A stretch of 64,000 nucleotides of DNA. Origin: a virus. The notes beneath the pieces were generated by a model. The model searched no databases. It was not told where the DNA came from and was given only the letters and a program-made list of their open reading frames with translations. Position 1 is the stretch's first letter. The number at the start of each line of letters is the position of its first letter. The translations under genes were made by a program, and so were the position numbers. The stretch is from positions 30,151 through 94,150 of IMG/VR virus record IMGVR_UViG_3300008954_000023, one strand, 5' to 3'. Shown in pieces: positions 18,335 through 27,135 of the stretch.

Positions 18335-19861
18335 AAGGTTGGGATTTCGACTGGCCAGCCGCCATGTACGAGTGCCATGGGACAGGAGGCTGGTATGGAC
18401 GCGGTCGTTCGCATCCGCCTTCTGCGGCAAGCTGATGAGGTAGTCGCCGTAGAGCTTCGAGAGCTTCCGGTGCTTCATCAGCTCCACTGCCAGAGGCTCA
18501 CCACGGTCCGAGAAGTACTCAAGCACGTCCTTGTCCGTACTCGGCTGCTTCACGCCTGAAGATCCACCCTTGGTCATCTTGAAGGGCTTGTTCCCGAGGA
18601 TGTCCTTGTACGTGCCGTCGGGCTGCTCGACGTAGAAGTACTCCCTTAGGTGCTTCGTGCTCTTGGGGTTGAACTCCAGACTGCCCGTGATGCGAACAAT
18701 CTCTCGTTCAAGGTCTGCCAAGTCCTTGGCCATCGCCTCGGCGTACTCGTAGCACTGGCCGACATCGATCTTGACCCCACGACGTTCCATGAGCCACAAA
18801 GTCTTGATGAACGGAACCCGTACTTTCTCCGAGTGCTCCAAGAGTGTGACAGGGACATCCTCTCCAGCATCCACACCCTCGGTGATCATGTCTTCGAGGT
18901 CGAGCTTGTCGCGGAGGTCATCGACCAGGGCATACGAAGCCCAGGCGTCCAGACTCGCGTAGTCCATCACCCGCGTCCGAAGGTACTCCACCGGATCGCC
19001 AGTGAGGCCCATCAGGTCCATCAGCAGTTCCCACGTGACTTCGTGAGCTTCGCGAAGCAGAGCTTGATCTTCGAGGACAGAGACCCAGCCGGTCCGGACC
19101 TTGTGATTCCGAATGGGCTCTCCACCCAGAAGCTGGATGTAGTCGGAGATGTACCCTTTTGGCCCGTAGGTCTTCGTGGCCTGTCCGTGTTTCCGGGCGA
19201 TGGCCAGGACCTGTCGTGCCTTCAGAGCAAGCCCAGCCCTCAGAGAGAGATCGAGTTTCTTCAGATCCTTGATGAGATCCTCTGCCCCATGTACGGCTCC
19301 CAGACGGATCAGTACTTTTTTGGCCAGTTCATCGGCCAAAGCCGGATTGTGGCCGGTGTCCTTCAACTCCAGGATGTCGTGGACTTCGCACATGAGCTTG
19401 ACCTGTGCGTCCATGTTGCCTGGGTCTCCGAAGACCTCCTTGAAGGAGGTCATCGTCAGGCCGAGATGATCGTAGGCCGTCTCCTTCAGACCGTGACGAC
19501 CCTGCCGGTTCTCGTCGTAGAGGTGGTCCTGATCGATAGAGTCCTGGATGTGCCCCTGAATCCAGATGTCGTGGTTCATCGTCAGGTGCATGTCGTACTT
19601 CGCATTCGACATACGCTTCTCGACGTCAGGACTCTCAAGCACCTCTGCGAAGTACGGCAGCAGCCGGACAGGAGCACAGATGCGAGACTCGTCGCACGCG
19701 AAGGAGAAGAACCTGACTCGATCGTTGAGAAGGTCGAGACCTGTGGTCTCGGTGTCGTAGCCGCAGACTCCCTTCTCCATGTAGTGGGAGTTCCAAAGGA
19801 CGGCTTCTGCGACAGTGTTGATGTACGTCGGGAAAGGTGTCCTCACAATGGTAAAGGACAT
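18335..19861 (-). CDS. polA: DNA polymerase I (family A), exon 1: 3'-5' exonuclease and thumb
   Basis: 509 residues from an ATG with GGAGG five bases upstream. The proofreading domain is intact: 'DTETTGLD' (exo I, Asp-x-Glu), 'NAKYDMHL' (exo II), 'YASLDAWASY' (exo III, Tyr-x3-Asp). The exon ends inside the palm motif 'HGTRTWRLASRNPNL', which continues as Q-N-I-P in exon 2. Without splicing, translation would add two residues and stop, giving a polymerase-dead exonuclease fragment. No 5'-3' exonuclease domain is present, as usual in phage polymerases. This is the replicative polymerase candidate of the phage. Confidence 0.92.
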
Positions 19862-19878
19862 TGATCCTCCAGTATGAT

Positions 19879-19901
19879 GAGGGGCCCAAAACGGGCCCCT
19901 C
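19879..19901. terminator. Perfect hairpin before polA
   Basis: Nine-base perfect inverted repeat GAGGGGCCC / GGGCCCCTC with a five-base loop, in the 66-base gap between the zinc-motif gene and polA. No T-run follows on either strand. It ends 17 bases upstream of the polA ATG, so it could be a transcript-processing or attenuation signal or a partial terminator that sets the polA level. It is one of very few gaps in the replication operon. Confidence 0.5.
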
Positions 19902-19927
19902 TTGATGTAGCGCGGCCGTAGCCGGGC

Positions 19928-21259
19928 CTACTCCCGGCGACGCCGACGGCGACGACCCGTCTTCCGGGCCGGCTTCCGGCTTGCGGTCTCCTGCCGCTCT
20001 GCCCGCTCCTGCGGCTCCTCGTCGCTGCGAGGTGCACCGCCACTGCTTCCACCGCGGTAGTTGCGGTAGCGGCCGCCAGAGGGCGACGAGAAGCTGTGGT
20101 TGGTGAAGTCTCGCGGCACGTCGACGTTGAGCTTCCGGGAGTGGAAGGCGTGGTCACGCGGCTTGTGGATGCTGTTGAAGTCCCACTGCGAGGTGATGGC
20201 CTTCCGGATGCCGTTCTCCTCCGTCCACACATAGTTGCCGTCGTCGTCCTCGCACGGAACCATGTTGTCGTCGTCCTCTTCGTCCTCCTCCCAGTCGATG
20301 AGGCTGCTCCCATCGGCGAGCTCGAACTCGGTGACCGGGATGACCTCCTTCACGACGATGTGCGTCCCCGTGCTCTCGCCCTCCTTCTTGACGAAGGCCA
20401 CGACCTCGAAGGCCGAGAGGGCCTCGGGCTCGTCGCAGTCGCTGCAGGCCGACTCGAAGTCGGGGAAGCCGGTGTGTCCGCAGTGGGAGCAGGTCTGCCG
20501 TTCATCGCGGAACTTCGACACCTCCGACGCCTTCATGTCATCGAGGTCTGCGCTGCTGAGCACCTCGCTCTCGCACTCCTCACAGACGAAGCACACAGGC
20601 GTCAGATCACCACCGCAGCGGCAGAACTTCGCAGCCTCGTCGGCGATGCGCGCGAGGTCGTCGCGGTGGTTGGCCCCGACCTCGAGGTACTTCTTCTTGA
20701 AGAGGGCGACCTCCTTCTGCTCCAGCTTGTTGCCGATGCCCTCCCTGATCTCTCGGATCTCGCGAGGCGTCTCCACGACCTGCAGGGAGCGGATCGGATC
20801 ACCCCGACGCGCGGTCTCCGTGTCTCGCTCGTACCGCTTCACACGGCCATCCCGGTCGAGAACCTCCTTCTTCGCGTACAGGGCCAGGTGGAGGATGTTG
20901 AAGCTGAAGTTGTCGTTGAGACCGACACGACGATCCCCGCGGTCCTTCGCGAAGCACGGCAGGCAGTCCACTTCGCCGTAGTCCAGTGCACAGCGATCCG
21001 AGTAGAACGACCCGGCTCCCTTGGGGGCGAGACGCATCTTGTGCATCTTGCAGGTGTGGAAGTAGAACTTGTCCTTGCTGTCGTCCGGGGCCGGGTAGTC
21101 CCCGTCGGTCAGCAGGATCGGGGTGAGCTCGTCCCGGGGGATGTTGAAGCGGTCCTTCCAGTTGCCGCGCCATCCGCCTCCGCCCTTTCCCTTTCGAGAC
21201 CTTCTTCCCCGTAGCGTGGACTGTCGCAGTCCGACCTTGCGGCCTTCTGAGCTACTCAT
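19928..21259 (-). CDS. Zinc-binding protein, candidate single-stranded DNA-binding protein
   Basis: 443 residues from an ATG overlapping the primase stop. The N-terminus is basic and Gly-rich. A Cys/His cluster follows ('FHTCKMHKM', later 'CALDYGEVDCLPC'), then a mixed region with 'NFSFNILHLALYAK', two more CxxC pairs ('CRCGGD', 'CFVCEEC', 'CSHCG', 'CSDCD'), an acidic patch rich in Asp/Glu near residue 315, and a Ser/Gly and Arg-rich tail. Replication operons of large phages normally carry a single-stranded DNA-binding protein, no other candidate is obvious here, and gp32-type proteins also combine a zinc site with acidic regions. That assignment is inference; the fold itself is not recognised. 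Confidence 0.6.
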   Translation of the reverse strand: MSSSEGRKVGLRQSTLRGRRSRKGKGGGGWRGNWKDRFNIPRDELTPILLTDGDYPAPDDSKDKFYFHTCKMHKMRLAPKGAGSFYSDRCALDYGEVDCLPCFAKDRGDRRVGLNDNFSFNILHLALYAKKEVLDRDGRVKRYERDTETARRGDPIRSLQVVETPREIREIREGIGNKLEQKEVALFKKKYLEVGANHRDDLARIADEAAKFCRCGGDLTPVCFVCEECESEVLSSADLDDMKASEVSKFRDERQTCSHCGHTGFPDFESACSDCDEPEALSAFEVVAFVKKEGESTGTHIVVKEVIPVTEFELADGSSLIDWEEDEEDDDNMVPCEDDDGNYVWTEENGIRKAITSQWDFNSIHKPRDHAFHSRKLNVDVPRDFTNHSFSSPSGGRYRNYRGGSSGGAPRSDEEPQERAERQETASRKPARKTGRRRRRRRE

Positions 21260-22331
21260 TCGATCGTCTCCATTGACGTAGAGTGTATGGATTGTTGGTT
21301 GATTCGTAGAGCTCGTCTCCAGTCAGCGCATCTGGCTGGACCCCTACGAAACGATAAGGATACCGGGCTACCAGCACCCTTAAAGCTCTGAGCTTATGGC
21401 CTATTCTAACCGTTCCTTTACGACCGGGCTCGTCGTCGTCCAGACACAAAATGACCGTACAGCCGATTCTTTCGAGAAACGTCTGCTGAGCCACACTCAG
21501 ACTTGTGCCCATGAGCGCACAGGTGTTCTCGAAGCCGTGCTGGACCATCCAGAGACACGCTTTGTATCCTTCCGTCAGGTACAGAACACCGCCCGATCCC
21601 CCGTAAAGCCGGTCATAGATTCGGTCCCATCGCCACAAGTAGTCCTTGTTGCTGAAATGGTACCCGGGGAACCCCATGTCGCGGAGCTCCTTCTCGTAGA
21701 CCCTGTACTTTCCTCCCCTCCCATGATCCGGCTTTCCCGCAAATCCTGCGAGAGTGCCATACAGATCTCGGATGGGGTAGATCACACGGCCACGCGCGAT
21801 GTCGTAGCCGATGTCGTGGTCCCGAAGCACATCCTCATCGAACCCCTCATACAGTAGAGATTCGGGAGCGAACTCGAAGAGGCCCAGGACTTTCTCTGGG
21901 AGTGGGTACGAGGTCTCGAACAGCTTCGCAGAACGACTACCAGGCTTCTTCCTCTCGGTCGGTACGAGATGGGGCTTCAATCTTTGAAGAGTACTCTTCA
22001 CGTACTCTTGAGATCTTCCGAGCTTCTTCAGGAGGGAGCCGAGGCCTCCGCCTCCGCAACCTGCGAAGCAGTTCCACTGCCCTGTGGCAGCATTGAAGGA
22101 GAAGGATGGCTTAGATTTCCCCCGTTCCTCGCCGTGAATGGGACAGAAACCAATCCAGTTTGAGCCGCCGCTCGGTCTTAGACCCTCGATGTAGCGATGG
22201 GCCAGTTCGAGAGCGGCACTATTCCCAGAGCCCGGGAGGGAGCCTCGTCGGGCTTCTTTCCCTCTTTCCCTTCTTGCGGTGGCTCTTTCCTCCGCCTCCT
22301 CCGCTGTTCGTATTCTCCTCTTTCGAGTCAT
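21252..22331 (-). CDS. DnaG-type primase
   Basis: 359 residues. The zinc finger is clear near residues 62-95: 'CPIHGEERGK', Phe-rich strand, then 'CFAGCGG'. The TOPRIM core follows: 'LTEGYKACLWM' with catalytic Glu and 'LCLDDDEPGRKG' with the Asp-x-Asp pair. The C-terminal helicase-binding part is short, as in phage primases. The start at 22331 overlaps the helicase gene by 113 bases; no internal start was found that would shorten this without losing the zinc domain context. Makes RNA primers for lagging-strand synthesis, working with the DnaB-type helicase directly upstream. Confidence 0.9.
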   Translation of the reverse strand: MTRKRRIRTAEEAEERATARRERGKEARRGSLPGSGNSAALELAHRYIEGLRPSGGSNWIGFCPIHGEERGKSKPSFSFNAATGQWNCFAGCGGGGLGSLLKKLGRSQEYVKSTLQRLKPHLVPTERKKPGSRSAKLFETSYPLPEKVLGLFEFAPESLLYEGFDEDVLRDHDIGYDIARGRVIYPIRDLYGTLAGFAGKPDHGRGGKYRVYEKELRDMGFPGYHFSNKDYLWRWDRIYDRLYGGSGGVLYLTEGYKACLWMVQHGFENTCALMGTSLSVAQQTFLERIGCTVILCLDDDEPGRKGTVRIGHKLRALRVLVARYPYRFVGVQPDALTGDELYESTNNPYTLRQWRRSNE

Positions 22332-24888
22332 CGACCTTGTTGTCCTTCAGGAATGCCTCCACGTTTGCGTTCTCCATCCTCAGCGAGAAGTCTGCGCCAG
22401 GCCATGCGTTGACGATCATCGGATTCAACAGCGCATCCCGAACTCCGGGGAAGACCAGGAGTAGTGCTGGCTTACCAGTCACAGGGTCTCTACCCTTGAA
22501 GATGCGGATGACCAGGTCAGCATCCTGTCCGATGGCATCTGCAAAGGCCAGCTCTCCCAGGTCATCACCACGGCCCTTGGCGGCTCCGCGGTTTGCCTGA
22601 GTGGTTCCGATTACTGGAACGGAGAGCTGCTGGCCCATGTTTTTCAGGTCCGCACTGATGTTCGAGATCTGCTTCCAATCCCGGCTCGTCACCCGTGTTC
22701 GGCCATCGCGCATCAGGTAGAACCCGTCCACGAGGATGAGGTCTGGCTCGAACTTCTCTGCCTCTGCCATGATGACGTCGACCGTCGCGCCTTTCCTCCC
22801 CTTGAGATTCTTGTCGCTCAGGAAGCTCATTGCAGCCTGACGCTTGGTGTCCGGGTTGATCTCCTTGTCCCAGTGCTCGAACGAGTCGAGCATGTCGAAG
22901 TAATGCTCCCGATTGATGTCGCTCAGAGTCCCTGTCTTGATCTCGTGGTAGTCAAGACCTGCCAGGATGGAAGCAACTCGACGGGCCATCTGCTTGTCTG
23001 ACATCTCCTTCGAGTAGATGAGTACCCGTCGTCCGTTGAGGTAAGCATCTGCGCATATGGCAAGGGCCAGCCAGGTGTTGTGGACTACGAAGCCTTCAAC
23101 AACGAAGTTTGGATCCTGTCCGTCCTCAATGATCAGATCCCAGCACTCCCTCTTCCCAATAGGGGTGATGTCCTTGATCTGCTCCCACATCAAGTCCTGA
23201 GCTGCGATCTTCCGTAGCGGTTCAGAGTCCCATGCGTTCGCGATCTTCTTCAGCAGACGACGACTGATCTTCCCTGTCCGTCTAAAGAGCTTGCTTCGAT
23301 CCAGATAGGATTGGCCCATCTTTGGCCATTCCTTTGTACCTTTCTCACGAAGGATGAGGGACATCAGCTCTTCGGAGTATGGCACTCCATCTACGTTCCG
23401 TTTGGTGGCTCGTGGCTCTGCCAGCTTCTCCAGCCCTTCTCTCTTCCTGGGACACTTCACATATGGGAGCATCTCACGTGCCAGAGCCTGATGCGGACCC
23501 AGCCCGTAGGCTGAGACAGACCATTGTCCGCTATGGCTATTGGAGGCAAACGAGAGTTGCGCAGCAGTGCCCAGCCTCTTGAGCAGGTGATGGATTCCTC
23601 GAGCCAGCTTCTCACTGGCTGTGTACCATGCCACTTTGTAGGGCTTCTTTGTCCATACGGTCCCGTCGGTATCGAGGAGGCCTGCCAGGAAGGCTGCTAC
23701 GGATGCCGGGCTGGAGGTGAAGATCCACTCAGGGACTTCCTTATCCACGGCCTTCTTGCCGTGGATACCCATACTTCGAAGTGCTCGAAGTGCGTGGTTG
23801 GTCCCAGGAACCTCAGAGATGATCCGGTACTCATGAGCGCGATACGCCGCAACAACTTTGCAGCGATACAGCTCCCGACAGATCCGGTCTACCTCATCGA
23901 CGATCTCTGTATCGACGTTCGTGAACTGAAGCTCATTGCGGGTGTAGTTCCCATCACCAATCAATGCCCCGATGACCCATGCCTCTTCCGGATGGTCAAT
24001 GACCCACTCCCACTCTGGAACTGCTCGGGTCGTAGCGATCCAGTCTCCTACCTCCAGGTTGCAAATCCTCTCGTAGACATCCTCAAAGGATCCTTCAGGA
24101 ACCATGAAGAGATGTTCGGTGCTGGTCTCCACGACATGCCCGGACATCGTAGTGACCCGGACACACTCCTTGTCTCCACTCGGAACCTTTCTTGCCTGTG
24201 CCCAGCGGAGCTTCTCCGTGCTCTTGGTGTAGGACGCCACTTCGTTGTGGTCGGCCAGTTCTTCAATAGGGACGAGATGTCCGGACGGGACCATGATCTT
24301 TTGTCCCGCCACGACGCACTTCATAGATTTCGGACGAGCGTAGATGACGATGAAGTCCTCGGGGTGCATCCCTCCTGTGCCTCTGTTGAGAGGGGCCCAG
24401 GGGAAAGGGAGACCGGTGATCCCCCCGGTCTCCATCATCGTCGTGTAGTCGCCCTTCAGCAGCGGAGCCGCACTGGCCATCAGAAGGTGGTTGCTCTTCC
24501 CGCCTGAGACGTTGAGATCCTTCAGACGAGGAAGCAGTGCCTGCAGCACCAGACTCGGATCGAGGCCATCAAGAAGGAGCTTCTCTGTCTCGTCGAGAGC
24601 ATCCTTCATACCGGCAGTCAGGCGACGGTCTTCCAGCTCTGTAATGAGCGAGTCGACCGAGTCTCGGCTCGTGACCGGCTTGAAGTTGCCGAACCTGCGG
24701 CAGACTTTCCCGAAGTCCGGGACCTCTCCCAGATGCTGCGGATGGTTGAAGTGCTCGTGCATCCACTGGAAGATCTCTCGAGCCTCCCCCGTAAGGAAAA
24801 GGTCCGGGGTCACTCCGCGTTGCCGTATCTGCGTAAAGCTACCAGATCGGATGATGGCAGACAGGAGTGCCAGCTCAGGATTGGCCAT
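22219..24888 (-). CDS. dnaB: DnaB-type replicative helicase with intein
   Basis: 889 residues as a precursor, about 475 after removal of the 414-residue intein (residues 191-604). The N-terminal 120 residues form the helical DnaB-like domain. The P-loop is split: 'YARPKSMK' before the intein and 'TWLALAIC' after it, so it reads ARPKSMKTW rather than the classic GxPGxGKT. Walker B is 'DLILVDGFYL', then 'VIGTTQANRGAAKGRG' gives the arginine/Gln motifs of hexameric helicases. C-terminal tail is Gly and Lys rich. Located directly upstream of the primase and coupled to a small acidic gene by a TGATG overlap. It can bind ATP only once spliced. Confidence 0.92.
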   Translation of the reverse strand: MANPELALLSAIIRSGSFTQIRQRGVTPDLFLTGEAREIFQWMHEHFNHPQHLGEVPDFGKVCRRFGNFKPVTSRDSVDSLITELEDRRLTAGMKDALDETEKLLLDGLDPSLVLQALLPRLKDLNVSGGKSNHLLMASAAPLLKGDYTTMMETGGITGLPFPWAPLNRGTGGMHPEDFIVIYARPKSMKCVVAGQKIMVPSGHLVPIEELADHNEVASYTKSTEKLRWAQARKVPSGDKECVRVTTMSGHVVETSTEHLFMVPEGSFEDVYERICNLEVGDWIATTRAVPEWEWVIDHPEEAWVIGALIGDGNYTRNELQFTNVDTEIVDEVDRICRELYRCKVVAAYRAHEYRIISEVPGTNHALRALRSMGIHGKKAVDKEVPEWIFTSSPASVAAFLAGLLDTDGTVWTKKPYKVAWYTASEKLARGIHHLLKRLGTAAQLSFASNSHSGQWSVSAYGLGPHQALAREMLPYVKCPRKREGLEKLAEPRATKRNVDGVPYSEELMSLILREKGTKEWPKMGQSYLDRSKLFRRTGKISRRLLKKIANAWDSEPLRKIAAQDLMWEQIKDITPIGKRECWDLIIEDGQDPNFVVEGFVVHNTWLALAICADAYLNGRRVLIYSKEMSDKQMARRVASILAGLDYHEIKTGTLSDINREHYFDMLDSFEHWDKEINPDTKRQAAMSFLSDKNLKGRKGATVDVIMAEAEKFEPDLILVDGFYLMRDGRTRVTSRDWKQISNISADLKNMGQQLSVPVIGTTQANRGAAKGRGDDLGELAFADAIGQDADLVIRIFKGRDPVTGKPALLLVFPGVRDALLNPMIVNAWPGADFSLRMENANVEAFLKDNKVDDSKEENTNSGGGGGKSHRKKGKRERSPTRLPPGLWE
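23077..24318 (-). mobile_element. Intein in DnaB P-loop (414 aa, LAGLIDADG)
   Basis: Begins with Cys (C-V-V-A-G-Q) and ends in His-Asn before a Thr +1 extein residue. Block B 'ETSTEHLFMV' has the Thr-x-x-His motif; block F 'CWDLIIEDG' and 'VEGFVVHN' complete the splicing domain. Two endonuclease motifs are present: 'VIGALIGDGNY' and 'AAFLAGLLDTDGTVW'. All residues needed for class 1 splicing are visible, and both acidic endonuclease residues are kept, so the element looks active in both functions. Confidence 0.93.
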
Positions 24889-25187
24889 CAGAGCTCCGGG
24901 TCGTCATCGTCGAGGGTGACCGTCTCATCGTCATCGTCGACGAGAGGTTCCTCTTCGCGTGTGCCTCCCGCACTTAACCCGATCGTAGCCATCAGGTCGC
25001 TCACCAGCTGGTCTGTCCCGCGTTTGAACACTTCCCACACATCGTCCTTGACAGTAACGATGGTCTCCTGTTTCGACGCAATCAGATGCTCTTCGTCACC
25101 GTTCGAGAAGTAGATGTTGGAGGTGAGGATGGCCACCCTTTGTGGGATGACCAACTCCACCTTCAACACGTCGTGCCGGATGCTCAC
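24888..25187 (-). CDS. Small hypothetical protein with acidic tail
   Basis: 99 residues from the GTG at 25187, which overlaps the upstream stop (GTGA). The N-terminal 50 residues alternate hydrophobic and polar residues as a small beta sheet; the C-terminal 25 residues are strongly acidic (runs of Asp). Acidic tails of this kind are found in proteins that contact single-stranded DNA-binding proteins or mimic DNA. The stop overlaps the helicase start, so it is co-translated with the helicase and may be a replisome accessory factor. No family recognised. Confidence 0.7.
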   Translation of the reverse strand: MSIRHDVLKVELVIPQRVAILTSNIYFSNGDEEHLIASKQETIVTVKDDVWEVFKRGTDQLVSDLMATIGLSAGGTREEEPLVDDDDETVTLDDDDPEL

Positions 25188-25522
25188 CCAGACACCCACT
25201 CCTCGAAGAGTGTCCGAGCCTTCTCGAAGACGTCGGGCAAGTTCTCTTCTGCGACGGCGGCGGCTGCTGCCAACGCGTCAGAGACGGCCTCTTCATCCTG
25301 GGCACAGGTCAGAGCGACGGAGACGTGCGCGCCGTAGCCCTTCCCGTAGTTGTTGTCCTTCATGTCCATCGATGCCGTCACACGGGCTTCCGTCCCGTTG
25401 AGCATCAAGGCACGAAGTGGATCGATCGTCGGCATCTTCACCTCCTGGGTGTGTTGGCCGTGGTAGGTCTTGACCTCGCCGTCGTTGACGAGGGTGATTG
25501 TCAGTGTGACCGCTGCTTTCAC
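25184..25522 (-). CDS. Hypothetical protein
   Basis: 112 residues from a GTG overlapping the upstream stop (GTGA). N-terminal half beta-rich, ending in 'MDMKDNNYGKGYGAHVSV'; C-terminal half one Ala/Glu-rich helix. No motif for catalysis or metal binding. It lies in a run of three small coupled genes between the uracil-DNA glycosylase and the helicase, so a replication accessory role is possible. Not recognised. Confidence 0.7.
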   Translation of the reverse strand: MKAAVTLTITLVNDGEVKTYHGQHTQEVKMPTIDPLRALMLNGTEARVTASMDMKDNNYGKGYGAHVSVALTCAQDEEAVSDALAAAAAVAEENLPDVFEKARTLFEEWVSG

Positions 25523-25932
25523 TTGAATCTCACCGAGGCCGCCCGCTGCTTGGTTCGGACGAACTCCTTGTACACCGCCTCAAGCTCTGCCGGAAGACGG
25601 AGGATCTGATGTGCGGCTGCGGTGTACTGCAGCACTCCCATTCGGATCAGAAGGTCGACGTCGCCCCGGGCCTGGGCCTCTTCCAGCAGACCTTCGAGGT
25701 CGACTTCGGCCTGCAGCTTGGAGGTGCTCACAGTGATCATGATGGGGCCGAGCTCGTGCTTCCCTGGTCCCAGCTTCCGAGCCGCTTCCTTGGCCGCCTT
25801 CTCTGCCTTTGGAAGCTCAACCTCGAGATCTCTGTACGCCTCCCACAGCTCTGGCTCTGCCTCGCCAATGGCGGCTTGAAGCTCCTCCATGTCCTCTCGA
25901 ATGGTCTGAAGGGCTGCGAGCGGGTCAGCCAT
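25519..25932 (-). CDS. Hypothetical helical protein
   Basis: 137 residues from an ATG that overlaps the glycosylase stop. N-terminal 55 residues form a long charged helix or coiled coil (Glu, Ala, Lys rich), then a short beta part ('MITVSTSKL') and a helical C-terminus ending in basic residues. No catalytic motif. It is translationally coupled on both sides. Function unknown. Confidence 0.7.
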   Translation of the reverse strand: MADPLAALQTIREDMEELQAAIGEAEPELWEAYRDLEVELPKAEKAAKEAARKLGPGKHELGPIMITVSTSKLQAEVDLEGLLEEAQARGDVDLLIRMGVLQYTAAAHQILRLPAELEAVYKEFVRTKQRAASVRFK

Positions 25933-26692
25933 CGTCGCTCAGGAGCAGGGACTCGCCATGCACCTTGTGGCCCAGCTCCTCCACCAGGGAGAGGGCGTAC
26001 CGTAGGTCTTCCATGATGGCGTAGGTGACCCCTCGCTTCTTCTTGATCTGCGCAGCATCTCCTTTCCGAAGCGCGTAGCTCGGATCGAGTAGAGCCATCA
26101 TCGGGTAGCGAACAGCCACGCCTGTGGGAGGAGAGGGGACAGAGATGTCGAAGATCCTGCCGCGCTTATGGGTAATCGGCACCATCTTGCCGACCAGGGC
26201 ACTCGCTGCCGTCTTTCCTGTGGCGATGATGAGCTTCGGGTCCACCGCATAGATGGCTCGCTGGAGCCGTTCCCTGCACGCCTTCACTTCATTCCTCGAA
26301 GGCGACCTGTTGTCCTCTGGGAAGCACATCACGATATTCGTCCAGTAGATGTACTCGTCGAGCAGGTCTCTGGCGGCATCGAAGTATTCGGCCTCGTTCT
26401 CGATCTCCCTGATCGACTCAACGACCTCTCGGTCGGGCCACACATTGAGAATGAGATCCATGAGGAGCTCTCCGGCGGGCCCTCGGAAGGACTCTCCCAT
26501 CCCATCTCCAATAGATCCCGGAGCCTGACCGATCACCATTAGCGAAGCCGAGGCACTTCCACTGCCGAAGACGATCTGGTTTCGGTTGGCACAGAGCGAA
26601 GGACACTTCTGACAGTCCCGGTACTCGTCTCGCAGGCTCACCAAGGCCGGGAGCCCGACAGACGGAGCGAAATGGGCGAGGGCGGAGCTCAT
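25925..26692 (-). CDS. Uracil-DNA glycosylase, Fe-S family 4/5-like
   Basis: 255 residues. Cys27-x2-Cys30 and Cys123-x15-Cys139 match the four-Cys iron-sulfur site of thermophile-type uracil-DNA glycosylases. The active-site loop is 'GQAPGSIGDG' (residues 55-64), followed by 'FRGPAGELL'. The second conserved loop, normally His-Pro-Ser, reads 'DPSYALR', with Asp replacing His. The enzyme would remove uracil or related damaged bases from DNA. The altered second motif may shift substrate range. Placed in the replication operon and coupled to its neighbours by short overlaps. Confidence 0.8.
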   Translation of the reverse strand: MSSALAHFAPSVGLPALVSLRDEYRDCQKCPSLCANRNQIVFGSGSASASLMVIGQAPGSIGDGMGESFRGPAGELLMDLILNVWPDREVVESIREIENEAEYFDAARDLLDEYIYWTNIVMCFPEDNRSPSRNEVKACRERLQRAIYAVDPKLIIATGKTAASALVGKMVPITHKRGRIFDISVPSPPTGVAVRYPMMALLDPSYALRKGDAAQIKKKRGVTYAIMEDLRYALSLVEELGHKVHGESLLLSDDG

Positions 26693-27135
26693 CGAGTTGG
26701 GTCGATGTTGACGAAGTGCCCAGCGGTCCAGCGGTTGGTAGGCTCGTTGCGTACTCGTGTCCCAGGCGGTGGCCGAAGGATGGGTGACTCACGGGCCGGC
26801 TTCTCTGCTCGACGAGGCGGCTTCTCGATGCACGTCTTGTAGAGTCCGCAGATGCTCTCGTTCCGCCTCAGGTCAAGGAAGATGTCCGCGTTGACGGGCA
26901 AATCCGTAGGACCGGCCATCGGCGGGATGGGGATGGGGTGGATGTTCGTCTTGATGGTCCCCTTGTCAGGGACGTGCTGCACGATGAGCTCCAAGGCATC
27001 CACCAGCTCAACGCACGCACCTTCCCGGAAGTTCTTCCGCTGCCGCTTGAAGTCTCCCTTCGCTTTCCCGATGTAGTAGTACGCGCCCACGCGCACACCG
27101 ATCAGGTCTTCCATGTAGTTCTCGTTCTTCTCCAT
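26689..27135 (-). CDS. Hypothetical protein
   Basis: 148 residues from the ATG at 27135, chosen because GGGAG lies five bases upstream; it overlaps the UvsW-like gene end by 34 bases. The centre has a mixed alpha/beta pattern with a Pro-rich 'IHPIPIPPM' segment and the C-terminal third is basic and Pro/Arg rich. Two Cys are near residue 100 but do not make a full zinc motif. Not recognised. Confidence 0.65.
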   Translation of the reverse strand: MEKNENYMEDLIGVRVGAYYYIGKAKGDFKRQRKNFREGACVELVDALELIVQHVPDKGTIKTNIHPIPIPPMAGPTDLPVNADIFLDLRRNESICGLYKTCIEKPPRRAEKPARESPILRPPPGTRVRNEPTNRWTAGHFVNIDPTR

